Origin: Mesorhizobium terrae
GTDB lineage: Bacteria; Pseudomonadota; Alphaproteobacteria; Rhizobiales; Rhizobiaceae
Length of the DNA: 64,000 nt
Reading direction: 5' to 3'
Assembly: GCF_008727715.1 (NCBI RefSeq)
Contig: NZ_CP044218.1
Location: 868,001 to 932,000 of the forward strand
Shown here: positions 29,798 to 39,322 of the stretch, piece by piece
Position numbering within the stretch: the stretch's first letter is position 1
How the letters are laid out: the number at the start of each line of letters is the position of its first letter
The notes under the pieces: generated by a model
Database searches by the model: none
The model's input: the letters and a program-made list of their open reading frames with translations, nothing else
What the model was told of the DNA's origin: nothing
Made by a program: the position numbers and the translations under genes

Positions 29798-31171
29798 ATG
29801 GCACGCGACACCACCGATTCACAGCCCATCGAGGGTCTTGGCGAACTCGCCGCCTACCTTGCCAAGGGCAACAAGCCGCGCGCCGACTGGCGCATCGGCA
29901 CCGAGCACGAAAAGTTCCCCTTCTATGTCGATGGCCACGCGCCTGTGCCTTATGGCGGCGAGCGCGGCATCCGCGCCATCCTGGAAGGCATGCAGACCAA
30001 GCTCGGCTGGGATCCGATCCTGGACGAGGGCCGCATCATCGGCCTGGTCGAGCCGACCGGACAGGGCGCCATCAGCCTGGAGCCGGGCGGCCAGTTCGAG
30101 CTTTCCGGCGCGCCGCTGGAGACGATCCACCAGACTTGTCGCGAGGGCAACGCGCATCTGGCGCAAGTGCGCGAGATCGCCGAGCCGATGGGCATCCGTT
30201 TCCTCGGCCTTGGCGGCAGTCCGAAATGGACGCTGGCCGAAACGCCGAAAATGCCGAAATCGCGCTATGACATCATGACCCGCTACATGCCCAAGGTCGG
30301 CACCAAGGGCCTGGACATGATGTACCGCACCTGCACGATCCAGGTGAATCTCGACTTCGAGAGCGAGGCGGACATGCGCCGCAAGATGCAGGTGTCGCTG
30401 AAGCTGCAGCCGCTGTCGACGGCGCTGTTCGCCAATTCGCCCTTCACCGAAGGACGGCCGAACGGGCTGCAGAGCTGGCGCGGCGACATCTGGCGCGACA
30501 CCGACAACCAGCGCTCGGGCCTGCTCGAATTCTGCTTCTCGCCCGAATTCGGCTTTGCCGACTATGTCGAATGGGCGCTCGACGTGCCAATGTATTTCGT
30601 CATCCGCGACGGCCGCTACCACGACATGACGCACATCACCTTCCGCCAGTTCATGGCGGGGGCGGCGCGCAAGGAAGTGCCGGACGGCATGCCGACCATG
30701 GGCGACTGGGCGAACCACCTGTCGACCCTGTTCCCGGATGTGCGCCTGAAGCGGTTCCTGGAAATGCGCGGCGCCGATGGTGGGCCATGGCGGCGCATCT
30801 GCGCGCTGCCGGCCTTCTGGGTCGGCCTGCTCTATGACGGCGCCGCGCTCGACGCCGCCGAGGCGCTGACGCGCGACTGGAGCTATGCGGAAGTCAAGGC
30901 GATGCGCGACGCCGTGCCCGAGCAAGGCATCGGCGCGCCGTTCCGCTCTACGACGCTGCGAGAGGTGGCGCGAGAGGTGCTGGCGATCTCCCGGCAGGGC
31001 CTGAAGAACCGCAACAAGTTGAATCGCGACGGCTTCGACGAAACCTCGTTCCTGTCGACGCTGGACGAAGTGGTGGCGCGCGGCACCACCAGCGCCGAAG
31101 AGATGCTTTCGGCCTACCACACGCGCTGGGGCGGCTCGATCGAGCCGGCTTTCCTGGAGTATGCGTACTGA
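29798..31171 (+). CDS. gshA: Glutamate-cysteine ligase GshA (plant/rhizobial class)
   Basis: GshA makes gamma-glutamylcysteine, the first step of glutathione synthesis. The 457-residue protein begins with DWRIGTEHEKFPF, the signature of the plant-type (class II) GCS2 family. TGQGAISLEPGGQFELSGAP (ATP/glutamate binding) and YDIMTRYMP follow. The ATG at 29798 follows an AAGG-rich stretch and gives normal length; an ATG 90 bases upstream lacks support. A family C repeat begins 10 bp after the stop. In alphaproteobacteria glutathione supports stress tolerance and symbiosis. Confidence 0.93.
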   Translation: MARDTTDSQPIEGLGELAAYLAKGNKPRADWRIGTEHEKFPFYVDGHAPVPYGGERGIRAILEGMQTKLGWDPILDEGRIIGLVEPTGQGAISLEPGGQFELSGAPLETIHQTCREGNAHLAQVREIAEPMGIRFLGLGGSPKWTLAETPKMPKSRYDIMTRYMPKVGTKGLDMMYRTCTIQVNLDFESEADMRRKMQVSLKLQPLSTALFANSPFTEGRPNGLQSWRGDIWRDTDNQRSGLLEFCFSPEFGFADYVEWALDVPMYFVIRDGRYHDMTHITFRQFMAGAARKEVPDGMPTMGDWANHLSTLFPDVRLKRFLEMRGADGGPWRRICALPAFWVGLLYDGAALDAAEALTRDWSYAEVKAMRDAVPEQGIGAPFRSTTLREVAREVLAISRQGLKNRNKLNRDGFDETSFLSTLDEVVARGTTSAEEMLSAYHTRWGGSIEPAFLEYAY

Positions 31172-31180
31172 AGCAAGGCG

Positions 31181-31457
31181 CCCTTATCTCCCCCTTGCGG
31201 GGGAGAATGGATTTTCACGATCTTAGCCGGAGCAGGCCGAAGGCCGTCGCGAGGCTAAGTCGTAGAAAATCCAAGAGAGGGGATTTTCAGCCGAGAGGCC
31301 ACTTGCTCTCTCGAATGGGGGAAGCCGAAATCCAGTTCGGCGAGGATTGGGGTGGAAATCCCCTCTCTTGCGATTTCTAGCACTTAGACTGCGCCGCCCT
31401 GCGGGCGTGCTCGCTAAGATGCTGAAATCGCTTTCTCCCCCGCAAGGGGGGAGATAA
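31181..31457. repeat. Composite inverted-repeat element, family C, copy 1
   Basis: This is a ~276-bp element. Its ends are inverted copies (TTATCTCCCCCTTGCGGGGG at the left, its complement at the right). Inside are two long near-palindromes: 31209-31228 pairs with 31253-31272 (GGATTTTC...TTAGCC), and a second CGATTTC...TTAGC hairpin lies near the right end. Between them is an inverted AAGAGAGGGGATTT pair. Copy 2 at 32490-32765 is highly similar and inverted, so the two flank the DUF937 gene. A 61-codon frame inside is not likely coding. Confidence 0.85.
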
Positions 31458-31541
31458 CGGTGCGGCGGCAAAAGTCCACTTCAACCGGCGGTTAAAACGA
31501 ACTACGCTCCGCAACGGCGAATGGCCGCCGCGGAGGACCCC

Positions 31542-32474
31542 ATGCTCAATCTGTTCGACATGCTCAACCAGTCGCAGAACGGCAACGGCATGGAGGCGCT
31601 GGCGCGCCAGTTCAATCTGAGCCAGCAGCAGACACAGGCGGCGGTGGAGGCGCTGTTGCCGGCTTTCAGCCAGGGGCTGAAGCGCAACACGGCGGACCCG
31701 TATGGGGTCGGCAATTTCATGAGCGCCATGGCCACCGGCCAATATGGCCAGTATTTCGACAATGCCGCGCAGGCCTTCTCGCCGCAGGGCGTGCAGCAAG
31801 GCAACGATGTGCTGGGGCAGTTGTTCGGCTCCAAGGACCTGTCGCGCGCGGTGGCGGCGCAGGCGGCGCAGGCCAGCGGCGTCGGCCAGCAGGTGCTGCA
31901 GCAGATGCTTCCCGTGCTGGCGTCGATGGTGATGGGCGGGCTGTTCAAGCAGACCACCAACCAGATGCAGGCCGGCGGCTTCAGCGGTGGTGGCGGCATC
32001 AGCGGCAACCCGCTCGGCCAGATCATCGAGGAGATGATGCGGCAAGGTGGCGGAATGGGCGGCGGCATGATGGGTGGCCAGCCGCAGCAGCGGCAGGCGC
32101 CGCAGAGTCAAAATCCGTTCGGCAACAATCCGCTGGGCGACAATCCGCTCGGCAAGGTGCTGCAGGACATGTTCGGCGGCGGCGCGCCGCAGCAGGCGCC
32201 GCAGCAGCCGCAACCGCAGAACCCGTTTGGCGACAACAATCCCTGGGGCAAGATCCTGCAGGACATGCTGGGTGGCGGGCAGCCGATTGGGACCCCCGAT
32301 CCAGCCCCGCAACGCGCGCCGGAACCCGAGCCGAACCCGAGCGGGCGGCCGCGCAATCCCTATGACGACATCTTCGGCAAGATGTTCGACACCGGCCGCC
32401 AGCAACGCGACGACTACCAGCAGGGCGTGGAAACGATCTTCGACCAGTTCCTGAAAGGGATGAACCGGCGGTAG
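31542..32474 (+). CDS. DUF937 family protein
   Basis: The 310-residue protein has a DUF937-type helical domain at about 1-140 (LFDMLNQSQNGNGMEALARQ, later GVGQQVLQQMLPVLASMVMGGLF). A low-complexity tail rich in Gly, Gln, Pro and Asn follows, with repeated NPFG-N-NPLG and GKxLQDMxGGG units, and an acidic/basic C-terminus. The function is unknown. The second ATG (31542) is preceded by GGAGG; the first ATG (31521) would add seven residues. It is bracketed by two inverted copies of a family C repeat, so it could invert as a unit. Confidence 0.8.
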   Translation: MLNLFDMLNQSQNGNGMEALARQFNLSQQQTQAAVEALLPAFSQGLKRNTADPYGVGNFMSAMATGQYGQYFDNAAQAFSPQGVQQGNDVLGQLFGSKDLSRAVAAQAAQASGVGQQVLQQMLPVLASMVMGGLFKQTTNQMQAGGFSGGGGISGNPLGQIIEEMMRQGGGMGGGMMGGQPQQRQAPQSQNPFGNNPLGDNPLGKVLQDMFGGGAPQQAPQQPQPQNPFGDNNPWGKILQDMLGGGQPIGTPDPAPQRAPEPEPNPSGRPRNPYDDIFGKMFDTGRQQRDDYQQGVETIFDQFLKGMNRR

Positions 32475-32489
32475 GCGAGCGGCGCGGCG

Positions 32490-32765
32490 CCCTTATCTCC
32501 CCCCTTGTGGGGGAGAAAGCGATTTCAGCATCTTAGCGAGCACGCCCGCAGGGCGGCGCAGCTAAGTGCTAGAAATCGCAAGAGAGGGGATTTTCAGCCC
32601 AATCCTCGCCGAGCTGAATTTCGACTTCGCCATTCGAGGGAGCAAGTGGCCCCTCAGCTGAAAATCCCCTCTCTTGGATTTTCTACGACTTAGCCTCGCG
32701 ACGGCCTTTGGCCTGCTCCGGCTAAGATCGTGAAAATCCATTCTCCCCCGCAAGGGGGGAGATAG
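32490..32765. repeat. Composite inverted-repeat element, family C, copy 2 (inverted)
   Basis: This is the reverse complement of copy 1 at 31181-31457, with scattered substitutions mainly in the middle. It has the same terminal CTCCCCC...GGGGGAG stems and the same two internal hairpins. It begins 15 bp after the DUF937 stop. Confidence 0.85.
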
Positions 32766-32867
32766 AGTGTTGTGAACTCACCTCACAAATCCTGTGCCTT
32801 TCGCCACGCTGGTTCATGAAATGACGGGCCTCTATCTAGCCATCATCGACAGATGGAGAGACATTTC

Positions 32868-33902
32868 ATGGAATACCGCAATCTCGGCAAATCCGGCCTC
32901 AGGGTTCCCGTCCTGAGTTTTGGAGCCGGCACTTTCGCCGGCGCCGGCCCGCTGTTCAGCGCCTGGGGCAACACCGGCGTCGAGGAAGCCCGCCGGCTGG
33001 TCGACATCTGCCTGGAGGCCGGCGTCAATCTGTTCGACACCGCCGACGTCTATTCCGACGGCGCCTCCGAAACGGTGCTTGGCGAGGCGATCAAGGGACG
33101 GCGCAACGAGGTGCTGATCTCGACCAAGGCCAGCCTGCCTCTGGGCGACGGCCCCAATCAATGGGGTTCGTCGCGTTCCCGGCTGATCGAAGCGGTGGAC
33201 CAGGCCCTTGGCCGGCTGGGCACCGACCATATCGACATCTTCCAGCTGCATGCCTTCGACGCGCATACCCCGGTCGAGGAGGTGCTTGCCACGCTGGACG
33301 GCTTGGTTCGCGCCGGCAAGCTGCGTTATGTCGGCGTCTCCAACTTCTCCGGCTGGCAGATCATGAAATCGCTGGCTGTCGCCGAGCGCCATGGCTGGCC
33401 ACGTTATGTCGCCAACCAGGTCTATTATTCGCTGCTCGGCCGCGACTATGAATGGGACCTGATGCCGTTGGGCGAGGACCAGGGCCTCGGCGCGCTGGTG
33501 TGGAGCCCGCTGGGCTGGGGCCGGCTGACCGGCAAGATCGGCCGCGGCAATCCCATTCCGGCAGGCAGCCGCCTGCACCAGACCGCGGAGTTCGGGCCGC
33601 CGGTGGAGGACGAGCATCTCTACCGCGTCGTCGACGCCCTCGAAGCGGTCGCCGGGGAAACCGGCAAAAGCGTGCCGCAGATCGCCATCAACTGGCTGCT
33701 GCAGCGGCCGACGGTTTCGTCCGTCATCATCGGGGCGCGCAACGAGGAGCAACTGCGCCAGAACCTCGGCGCCGTCGGCTGGTCGCTGACGCCCGAACAG
33801 GTGGCGACGCTCGATGCGGCCAGCACGGTGACGGCGCCCTACCCGCATTTCCCCTACCACCGCCAGGAAGGTTTCGCCCGGCTCAACCCGCCGGTGGTGT
33901 GA
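32868..33902 (+). CDS. Aldo/keto reductase
   Basis: The 344-residue NADPH-dependent (beta/alpha)8-barrel reductase is of the TAS/YghZ/potassium-channel-beta type. It has MEYRNLGKSGLRVPVLSFG at the start, the catalytic Asp and Tyr in LFDTADVYSDGASE, Lys in LISTKAS, and His in QLHAFDAHT. Near the C-terminus IIGARNEEQLRQNL is the cofactor-binding tail. The ATG at 32868 follows GGAGAG. The substrate is unknown; such enzymes reduce aldehydes such as methylglyoxal. Confidence 0.9.
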   Translation: MEYRNLGKSGLRVPVLSFGAGTFAGAGPLFSAWGNTGVEEARRLVDICLEAGVNLFDTADVYSDGASETVLGEAIKGRRNEVLISTKASLPLGDGPNQWGSSRSRLIEAVDQALGRLGTDHIDIFQLHAFDAHTPVEEVLATLDGLVRAGKLRYVGVSNFSGWQIMKSLAVAERHGWPRYVANQVYYSLLGRDYEWDLMPLGEDQGLGALVWSPLGWGRLTGKIGRGNPIPAGSRLHQTAEFGPPVEDEHLYRVVDALEAVAGETGKSVPQIAINWLLQRPTVSSVIIGARNEEQLRQNLGAVGWSLTPEQVATLDAASTVTAPYPHFPYHRQEGFARLNPPVV

Positions 33903-33922
33903 AACTCCAGATGCGAAACTCC

Positions 33923-34219
33923 CCTTCTCCCCTTGCGGGAGAAGGTGGCTCGGCGCAAAGCGCCGAGACGGATGAGGGGGTGAGAAACGGTCCGCGTAGC
34001 GGACGAAAAGCCAATTGCTTGGCTTTTCGAGTTTCGAACGCCCCCGAGCCAGCGAGGGGCAGGATCACAGCTTTGTCCCAGCCCTCGGCATAGCCTCGGG
34101 CGTTCGAACCCTTTGAAAGGTCCACCGGACCTTTCAATTCGCCTATGGCGAACCGGGTTCTCACCCCCTCATCCGACCTCGCCTCCGGCTCGGCCACCTT
34201 CTCCCACAAGGGGAGAAGG
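33923..34219. repeat. Palindromic repeat, family B, copy 2 (long form)
   Basis: It has the same ends as the 27218-27407 copy: CCTTCTCCCC...GGAGAAGG at both sides in inverted orientation, and an inner GGATGAGGGGGTGAGAA/TTCTCACCCCCTCATCC pair. The centre is longer and holds extra short stems such as GGTCCGCGTAGCGGACG. It lies between the aldo/keto reductase and DUF1127 genes. Confidence 0.8.
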
Positions 34220-34238
34220 AACGGTGCGGCCCAAAAAG

Positions 34239-34267
34239 AAAAAGCCCGGTCCGTGGGAGGACCGGGC
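34239..34267 (-). terminator. Intrinsic terminator of the DUF1127 gene
   Basis: On the minus strand, a stem GCCCGGTCC/GGACCGGGC with a six-base loop is followed by a T-rich run, in the correct place about 95 bp past the DUF1127 stop. Confidence 0.75.
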
Positions 34268-34363
34268 AATGCGCAGGCGGCCGGCGGGGTCGTGCCGGCA
34301 GGGAGTGTGGGAAGCCTGCAGCAACTCTGCATCGCCCGGCTGGAGGCCCGGGCGTGCGGGATA

Positions 34364-34654
34364 TCAGGCCACCTTGCGCGCCAGTTCCTCGACGGAGGCG
34401 GCGCGCAGGCCGGCGATGGAGCGCAGCTTCACCGTCGGGTCGCTGCCGAACGGCAGGTCGACGGCGACGAAGAGATCGGCGCGGGTCAGGCCGATATCGG
34501 CCAGTTCCGCGTCCGACATTTCGCCGAGGCGATAGAAGGCGCGGCGATTTTTCCAGGCGCGGTAATAGCCGACGGCACGATTGTACACACGCGTCGCGGC
34601 AGCCGGGGTCGCGGTGATGCGCGCGCTCTCAGGGGCGATGTCGTATGCGGTCAT
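34364..34654 (-). CDS. DUF1127 family small protein
   Basis: The 96-residue protein has a C-terminal DUF1127 pattern: RAFYRLGEMSDAELADIGLT preceded by a basic, aromatic stretch (YYRAWKNRR). Short DUF1127 proteins in alphaproteobacteria are linked to RNA turnover and to stress, phosphate and carbon homeostasis. This one has an extra C-terminal stretch of about 30 residues and an Ala-rich N-terminus. Of two ATGs, 34654 has GAGGAG at correct spacing. It is divergent from the LysR gene. Confidence 0.85.
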   Translation of the reverse strand: MTAYDIAPESARITATPAAATRVYNRAVGYYRAWKNRRAFYRLGEMSDAELADIGLTRADLFVAVDLPFGSDPTVKLRSIAGLRAASVEELARKVA

Positions 34655-34828
34655 GGTCATTCTCCTCAATCTTGACGGCGCGGACCGTCGCACCGCCGCC
34701 GGGAGCGCGGCGGGACGGACCCGATTCACATGCCTTCATGTGGACGATTACTGAATCGCACGCGGCGATTGATTAATCCAACGAATGTTTTTAATCTCTA
34801 TCATCAACTCTGATGATGGATGGAAGCG

Positions 34829-35785
34829 ATGAAAGCGCCGCTCGACCTCGACCAGTTGCAGACCTTCATCTCGATCGCCGACACCGGCTCCTTCACCCGC
34901 GCCGCCGAGGAGGTGCACCGCACGCAGTCGGCGGTGTCGATGCAGATGCGGCGGCTGGAGGAGCGGATCGGCAAACCGCTGTTCGAGAAGGACGGGCGCT
35001 CCAACAAGCTGACCGAGGAAGGCGACCGGCTTTTGTCCTATGCCCGCCGGATGCTCTACCTGAACCGCGAGACGTTGGCCGCCTTCGACGACAACCGGCT
35101 GGAAGGCACCATCCGTATCGGCACGCCGGACGATTATGCCGACCGCTTCCTGCCCGAGATCATGGCGCGTTTCGCCCGTTCCAATCCGCGCGTCGAACTG
35201 ACTGTCACCTGCGAGCCGACGCCCAGCCTTGCCGAGCACATCAAGCGCGGCAATCTCGATCTGGCGCTGGTCACCCACAACGACGCGCGCGGCCAGTCGG
35301 AAGTGGTGCGGCGCGAGCCGCTGTTGTGGGTCACCTCGACCAATCACGCCACGCATGAGCAGGATGTCCTGCCGATGGCCTTCGGCCGCCCGAACTGCAT
35401 CTGGCGGCGCGCCGCCTGCGACGTGCTGGACGAGATGGGGCGCGATTATCGCATCCTGTTCTCCTCCTTCTCAGCCACCGTCATCGCCGCCGCCGTGCTG
35501 TCGGGGCTGGCGATTTCGGTGCTGCCGGAATGCGCGCTCAGGCCCGGCATGCGGGTGCTTGGCGAGGCCGACGGCTTCGGCCAGTTGCCCGACTGCCGCA
35601 TTGGCCTGATGCGCGGCCAGACCAGCCGGCCCGAGATCGTCGAGGCGCTGGCCCGCCACATCGCCGAAAGCCTGGACAACATCACCGTGCCGATAACCGA
35701 GGAGACCGGCAGCTTCGACTTCGCCTCGCTGGCCTTCACCAAGATGAAGCGCACCAAGCCGAGCCAGGTGATGCCGGGCTGGTAG
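34829..35785 (+). CDS. LysR-family transcriptional regulator
   Basis: The 318-residue regulator has an HTH at about residues 15-40 (TGSFTRAAEEVHRTQSAVSM). A periplasmic-binding-type effector domain begins near residue 90 (GTIRIGTPDDYADRFLPEIM). An ATG three codons earlier (34820) is possible. The promoter region shared with the DUF1127 gene is AT-rich. An EamA-type exporter follows on the opposite strand (six bases between stops), so direct co-transcription is excluded. Confidence 0.88.
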   Translation: MKAPLDLDQLQTFISIADTGSFTRAAEEVHRTQSAVSMQMRRLEERIGKPLFEKDGRSNKLTEEGDRLLSYARRMLYLNRETLAAFDDNRLEGTIRIGTPDDYADRFLPEIMARFARSNPRVELTVTCEPTPSLAEHIKRGNLDLALVTHNDARGQSEVVRREPLLWVTSTNHATHEQDVLPMAFGRPNCIWRRAACDVLDEMGRDYRILFSSFSATVIAAAVLSGLAISVLPECALRPGMRVLGEADGFGQLPDCRIGLMRGQTSRPEIVEALARHIAESLDNITVPITEETGSFDFASLAFTKMKRTKPSQVMPGW

Positions 35786-35791
35786 GCCGAG

Positions 35792-36742
35792 CTAACGCCT
35801 GCCGCCGCGCACCACCAGCACGTTGCCGATGGCGACCAGGACAAGGCCGGCGATGGCGAAGGCGGTCCAGCGATAGCCTTCGAGCGTGGTGGAGATGAGC
35901 AGCGCGAAGATCGGGAACATCACCGTGGCGTAGCCGGCGCGGGCAGCACCTATGCGGCCGAGCAGCGTCAGATAGGCGGCAAAGGCCAGAACAGTGGACA
36001 CCACCGCCGAGAACAGCACCGAGCCGAGATAGGTAACGCTCGGGTCTATGGTGAAGGTGCGGCCGAACAGGAACGCCAGAAGGGCCGACCACAGCGTGCC
36101 GTAGAGCATGCCCCAGGCATTCATCGAGATCAGCGGTAGCCCGTTGCGCATGCCTCCCGCCGAAATCAAATTGCCGACGCAGAAGGAGAGCGTGCCGGCC
36201 ACGCAAAGACCGAGGCCTATAAGCGTTCCGCCGGAAAGACCGTGGGCGGCGACCTCCGGCAAAAACATCAGCGCGATGCCGGCGAAGCCGATGAGCCCGC
36301 CGGCCAGGATGCGCGGCGACGGCCGCTCGCGCATCACCACGGCGCCCAACAGCATGTTGACGACCGAGGCCAGCGAGAACACCACCGAAAGCAGCCCGCT
36401 GACCAGATAGCTGGCGCCGTAATAGAACAGCAGGAAATTGGACGAAAACATCAGCACGCCAAGTGCCGCGAACCGCAGATGCTCGGCCGGCGCGAAGCGC
36501 AATTGGCCCCGCTTCAGCGCCACCCAGCCGAACATCAGGACAGTGGCGATGGCGAAGCGCCAGACGATGGTGACTTCGTTGGCGACGCGGCCGACCTGGA
36601 ATTCGATGGCAAACCACGACAGGCTCCAGGCGACCACCGTCACCGCATAGAGGCCGTAGTCGAGCGCCTCGAAGGGCCGTTCGCTGGGCCGGCCCGATGC
36701 GACAGGCGCGGCCGCCGCCGGCCTGGATTGCTGGATGTTCAT
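35792..36742 (-). CDS. EamA/DMT-family transporter
   Basis: The 316-residue inner-membrane protein has about ten hydrophobic segments in two EamA repeats (GLYAVTVVAWSLSWFAIEF opens the first, GGTLIGLGLCVAGTLSFCVG the second). The N-terminal 25 residues are polar and cytoplasmic. Such carriers export metabolites or amino acids; the substrate is unknown. ATG 36742 is preceded by AAGGAG. It converges with the LysR gene and is divergent from xseA. Confidence 0.88.
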   Translation of the reverse strand: MNIQQSRPAAAAPVASGRPSERPFEALDYGLYAVTVVAWSLSWFAIEFQVGRVANEVTIVWRFAIATVLMFGWVALKRGQLRFAPAEHLRFAALGVLMFSSNFLLFYYGASYLVSGLLSVVFSLASVVNMLLGAVVMRERPSPRILAGGLIGFAGIALMFLPEVAAHGLSGGTLIGLGLCVAGTLSFCVGNLISAGGMRNGLPLISMNAWGMLYGTLWSALLAFLFGRTFTIDPSVTYLGSVLFSAVVSTVLAFAAYLTLLGRIGAARAGYATVMFPIFALLISTTLEGYRWTAFAIAGLVLVAIGNVLVVRGGRR

Positions 36743-36878
36743 GGGGTGTGCTCCTTGGCACGCATGGGTAGACTTGGAGCCTTGGGGCGTCCATGGCAAT
36801 CGTGTGGTCCAGTCTCACCCGTGCAGCCAACGCGGGTAAGGGCTTGACCCACTCCCCATCCAGCGCGCCAATCGGCGC

Positions 36879-38468
36879 ATGAGCGAATTCTTCGACGACG
36901 ATTCGAGACCCACCAACGCCACCGAATATACGGTGAGCGAGATTTCCGGCGCGCTGAAGCGCACGGTGGAAGATACGTTCGGCAATGTGCGGGTGCGCGG
37001 CGAGATTTCCGGCTATCGCGGCCCGCATTCGTCGGGCCATGCCTATTTCGCGCTGAAGGACGACCGCTCCCGGCTGGAAGCCGTGGTGTGGAAGGGCACG
37101 ATGAACAAGCTGCGCTTCCGCCCCGAGGAGGGCATGGAGGTGATCGCGTCGGGCAAGCTCACCACCTATCCCGGCTCGTCGAAATACCAGATCGTCATCG
37201 ACAATCTGGAACCCGCCGGCGCCGGCGCGCTGATGGCGATGCTGGAGGAGCGCAAGCGCCGCCTCGCCGCCGAAGGCCTGTTCGATCCCGCCCGCAAGCA
37301 GCTCCTGCCCTACATGCCCTCGGTCATCGGCGTGATCACCTCGCCGACCGGTGCGGTGATCCGCGATATCCTGCACCGCATCCGCGACCGTTTCCCGCTC
37401 ACCGTCGTGGTGTGGCCGGTGCGCGTGCAGGGCGAGACCGCCGGCGCCGAGGCGACGGCCGCCGTCAACGGCTTCAACGCGCTGGAGCCGGGCGGGCCGA
37501 TCCCGCGGCCGGACCTGATCATCGTGGCGCGCGGCGGCGGCAGCCTGGAAGACCTCTGGGGTTTTAACGACGAAGGATTGGCGCGGGCGGTTGCCGCTTC
37601 CGACATCCCGGTCATCTCGGCGGTCGGCCATGAGACCGACTGGACACTGATCGACCTTGCCGCAGACGTGCGCGCGCCGACGCCGACGGGCGCGGCCGAA
37701 ATCGCCGTGCCGGTGAGAGCGGAACTGGAGGCGACGCTGGCAAGCCTGTCGGCACGGCTTGCGGCGGCGCTGGTCCGCGGCATCGACCGCCGGCGCCAGG
37801 CGGCGCGGGCGGCGGCCCGCGCGCTGCCCTCGCCCGACCAGTTGCTGGCCTTGCCGAGACGCCGTTTCGACGAGGCGGAAAACCGGCTGGCCCGCGCGCT
37901 GGCGGTGTCGATCGAGCGCAAGCGCGGTCGCCTCGTCGCGATCCGGCTGACGCCGGCGACGCTGTCGCGGCGCATGGCCGAGGCACGGCGGCTGGCTTCG
38001 CGCGACCTCGCCAGGGCGCAGGCCGCCTTCCTTGGCATCGTGCGCGAGCGCCGCGCGCGGTTCGCGCGGACGATGGCACGGCTGTCGCCGGCGCCGATCG
38101 CGCGGCGGCAGAAGCTGCAGGGCGATACGCTGACCGCGCTGGCGCGGCGGCAGGAGCAGGCGATGACGGTGCGGCTGGACCGGCTGCGCGCCCGCCTCAC
38201 CCAGGCCGACCGGCTGCTTTCGACGCTGAAACTGTCGGAACAGGCGATCCTGGAGCGCGGCTATGCGCTGGTGCTCGACAGCGCCGGTGCGCTGGTCAAG
38301 CGCGCTGCGGAGGTGACGCCCGGCATTGCGCTGGAACTGCGCTTCGCCGACGGTTCGGCGCATGCAACGGCCGATGGCGCCGGTCCGACACCCGGCCCTG
38401 CAACGCCCAGGCCGGCCAAAGCCTCGCCCAAGGACAAGGGCGCTGGCGGCCAGGGATCGTTGTTTTAA
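36879..38468 (+). CDS. xseA: Exodeoxyribonuclease VII large subunit XseA
   Basis: This is the catalytic subunit of the single-strand-specific exonuclease VII used in repair. The 529-residue protein has an N-terminal OB fold ([20 protein letters not shown]), then the nuclease core with [19 protein letters not shown] and [19 protein letters not shown] long basic coiled-coil C-terminus follows that binds XseB. The last ~50 residues are Pro/Ala/Lys-rich. xseB is not adjacent. Confidence 0.93.
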   Translation: MSEFFDDDSRPTNATEYTVSEISGALKRTVEDTFGNVRVRGEISGYRGPHSSGHAYFALKDDRSRLEAVVWKGTMNKLRFRPEEGMEVIASGKLTTYPGSSKYQIVIDNLEPAGAGALMAMLEERKRRLAAEGLFDPARKQLLPYMPSVIGVITSPTGAVIRDILHRIRDRFPLTVVVWPVRVQGETAGAEATAAVNGFNALEPGGPIPRPDLIIVARGGGSLEDLWGFNDEGLARAVAASDIPVISAVGHETDWTLIDLAADVRAPTPTGAAEIAVPVRAELEATLASLSARLAAALVRGIDRRRQAARAAARALPSPDQLLALPRRRFDEAENRLARALAVSIERKRGRLVAIRLTPATLSRRMAEARRLASRDLARAQAAFLGIVRERRARFARTMARLSPAPIARRQKLQGDTLTALARRQEQAMTVRLDRLRARLTQADRLLSTLKLSEQAILERGYALVLDSAGALVKRAAEVTPGIALELRFADGSAHATADGAGPTPGPATPRPAKASPKDKGAGGQGSLF

Positions 38469-38490
38469 GCCTGCGGGGCAGGCAGACTTC

Positions 38491-38853
38491 TCAGCTATCT
38501 TTTCGGAAGGCCCGGCTCGAAACCGAGATGGAGTTCTGGCAAGGGTCTTTCGCGTTCACGAACAGATAGCCGTCGGCCTTATGGATCGTGCCGAAATCGA
38601 GGCCGTCTGCGGCGCGTTGCCTGCAGAACAGTTCGACGTCTTCGACATCAAAGACCAGCTTGACGATCGACTGACCGCTGCGCTGACCTTTTGCGGCCTG
38701 ATGAAGCAGGATGTTGGCGCCGCCATCGCTGGCGACAAGCTCGACAATCCTGTCTCCGGGCAATCGGGTTGCCGTGAAGCCAAAATGCCGTTCGTAGAAG
38801 CGGGCGGTTTCCTCGACATCCCTGGCGTAGATGACGACCCGGCCGAGTGGCAT
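38491..38853 (-). CDS. VOC-family protein
   Basis: The 120-residue single-domain VOC protein has VVIYARDVEETARFYERHFG at the start (first metal-ligand region) and DGYLFVNAKDPCQNSISV at the end. It differs clearly from the VOC gene at 27502. Function unknown. It converges with xseA (22-bp gap). Confidence 0.82.
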   Translation of the reverse strand: MPLGRVVIYARDVEETARFYERHFGFTATRLPGDRIVELVASDGGANILLHQAAKGQRSGQSIVKLVFDVEDVELFCRQRAADGLDFGTIHKADGYLFVNAKDPCQNSISVSSRAFRKDS

Positions 38854-38908
38854 CGTTAACCCCGATAACGGTGGTGCCCTTCCCCGCCCACGGGAGAAGG
38901 AGGCAGGC

Positions 38909-39151
38909 TCACGCCGCCTTGTCGGCGGCCGTTTCCGCTTCGACGGCCTCTTCGAGGCGCGAGGCGATCAGGTCCTGGATGTCGCCGACTTCTTCCTGGA
39001 GGTCTTCCAGCGGAATGCCGGCTTCGGCGGCCTTGGCGGCGCAGCGCTTGGCCAGCGTCTCGGCATGCTTGTCGAGCTTGACCGCTTCGGATGGGGCGCA
39101 GCATTCCTTGCCGATCCAATCCTGCAGAAACTCGATGGCGTGTACGCTCAT
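38909..39151 (-). CDS. Small acidic protein, DUF768-like
   Basis: The 80-residue protein starts MSVHAIEFLQDWIGKECC. Its FLxxW pattern resembles DUF768 proteins that are abundant in Mesorhizobium. The rest is helical and acidic, ending EEAVEAETAADKAA. The DUF768 link is from memory of the pattern only. It lies between the VOC gene and tRNA-His on the same strand. Confidence 0.6.
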   Translation of the reverse strand: MSVHAIEFLQDWIGKECCAPSEAVKLDKHAETLAKRCAAKAAEAGIPLEDLQEEVGDIQDLIASRLEEAVEAETAADKAA

Positions 39152-39322
39152 TCTGAATTACCCGTTTCGGTCTGTGCCGATCACGCCGTGGCCGCAGCCA
39201 GGCAGTCGGTATTCCCTATCCAATTGAAGCCGAGTCGCGCGCTTGCGGCAACCGGGCCGGTACCAAAGAACAAGTTCTGAACTGTGCGATTGTCGTGCGG
39301 GGCATCCACCCGGCGAGAGGAA

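Noticed and set aside
31195..31380. 61-residue frame within the family C repeat (and its partner at 32562-32753)
   Set aside because: It falls across palindromic stems, so its conservation is explained by the repeat. No ribosome site is evident.
31181..34219. Repeats considered as a CRISPR array
   Set aside because: The units are palindromic, few, inverted rather than direct, and lack equal spacers; no cas genes occur.
35736..38363. 875-codon minus-strand frame across xseA and the EamA gene
   Set aside because: xseA and the EamA gene explain the region; the long frame is His/Arg-rich and motif-free.
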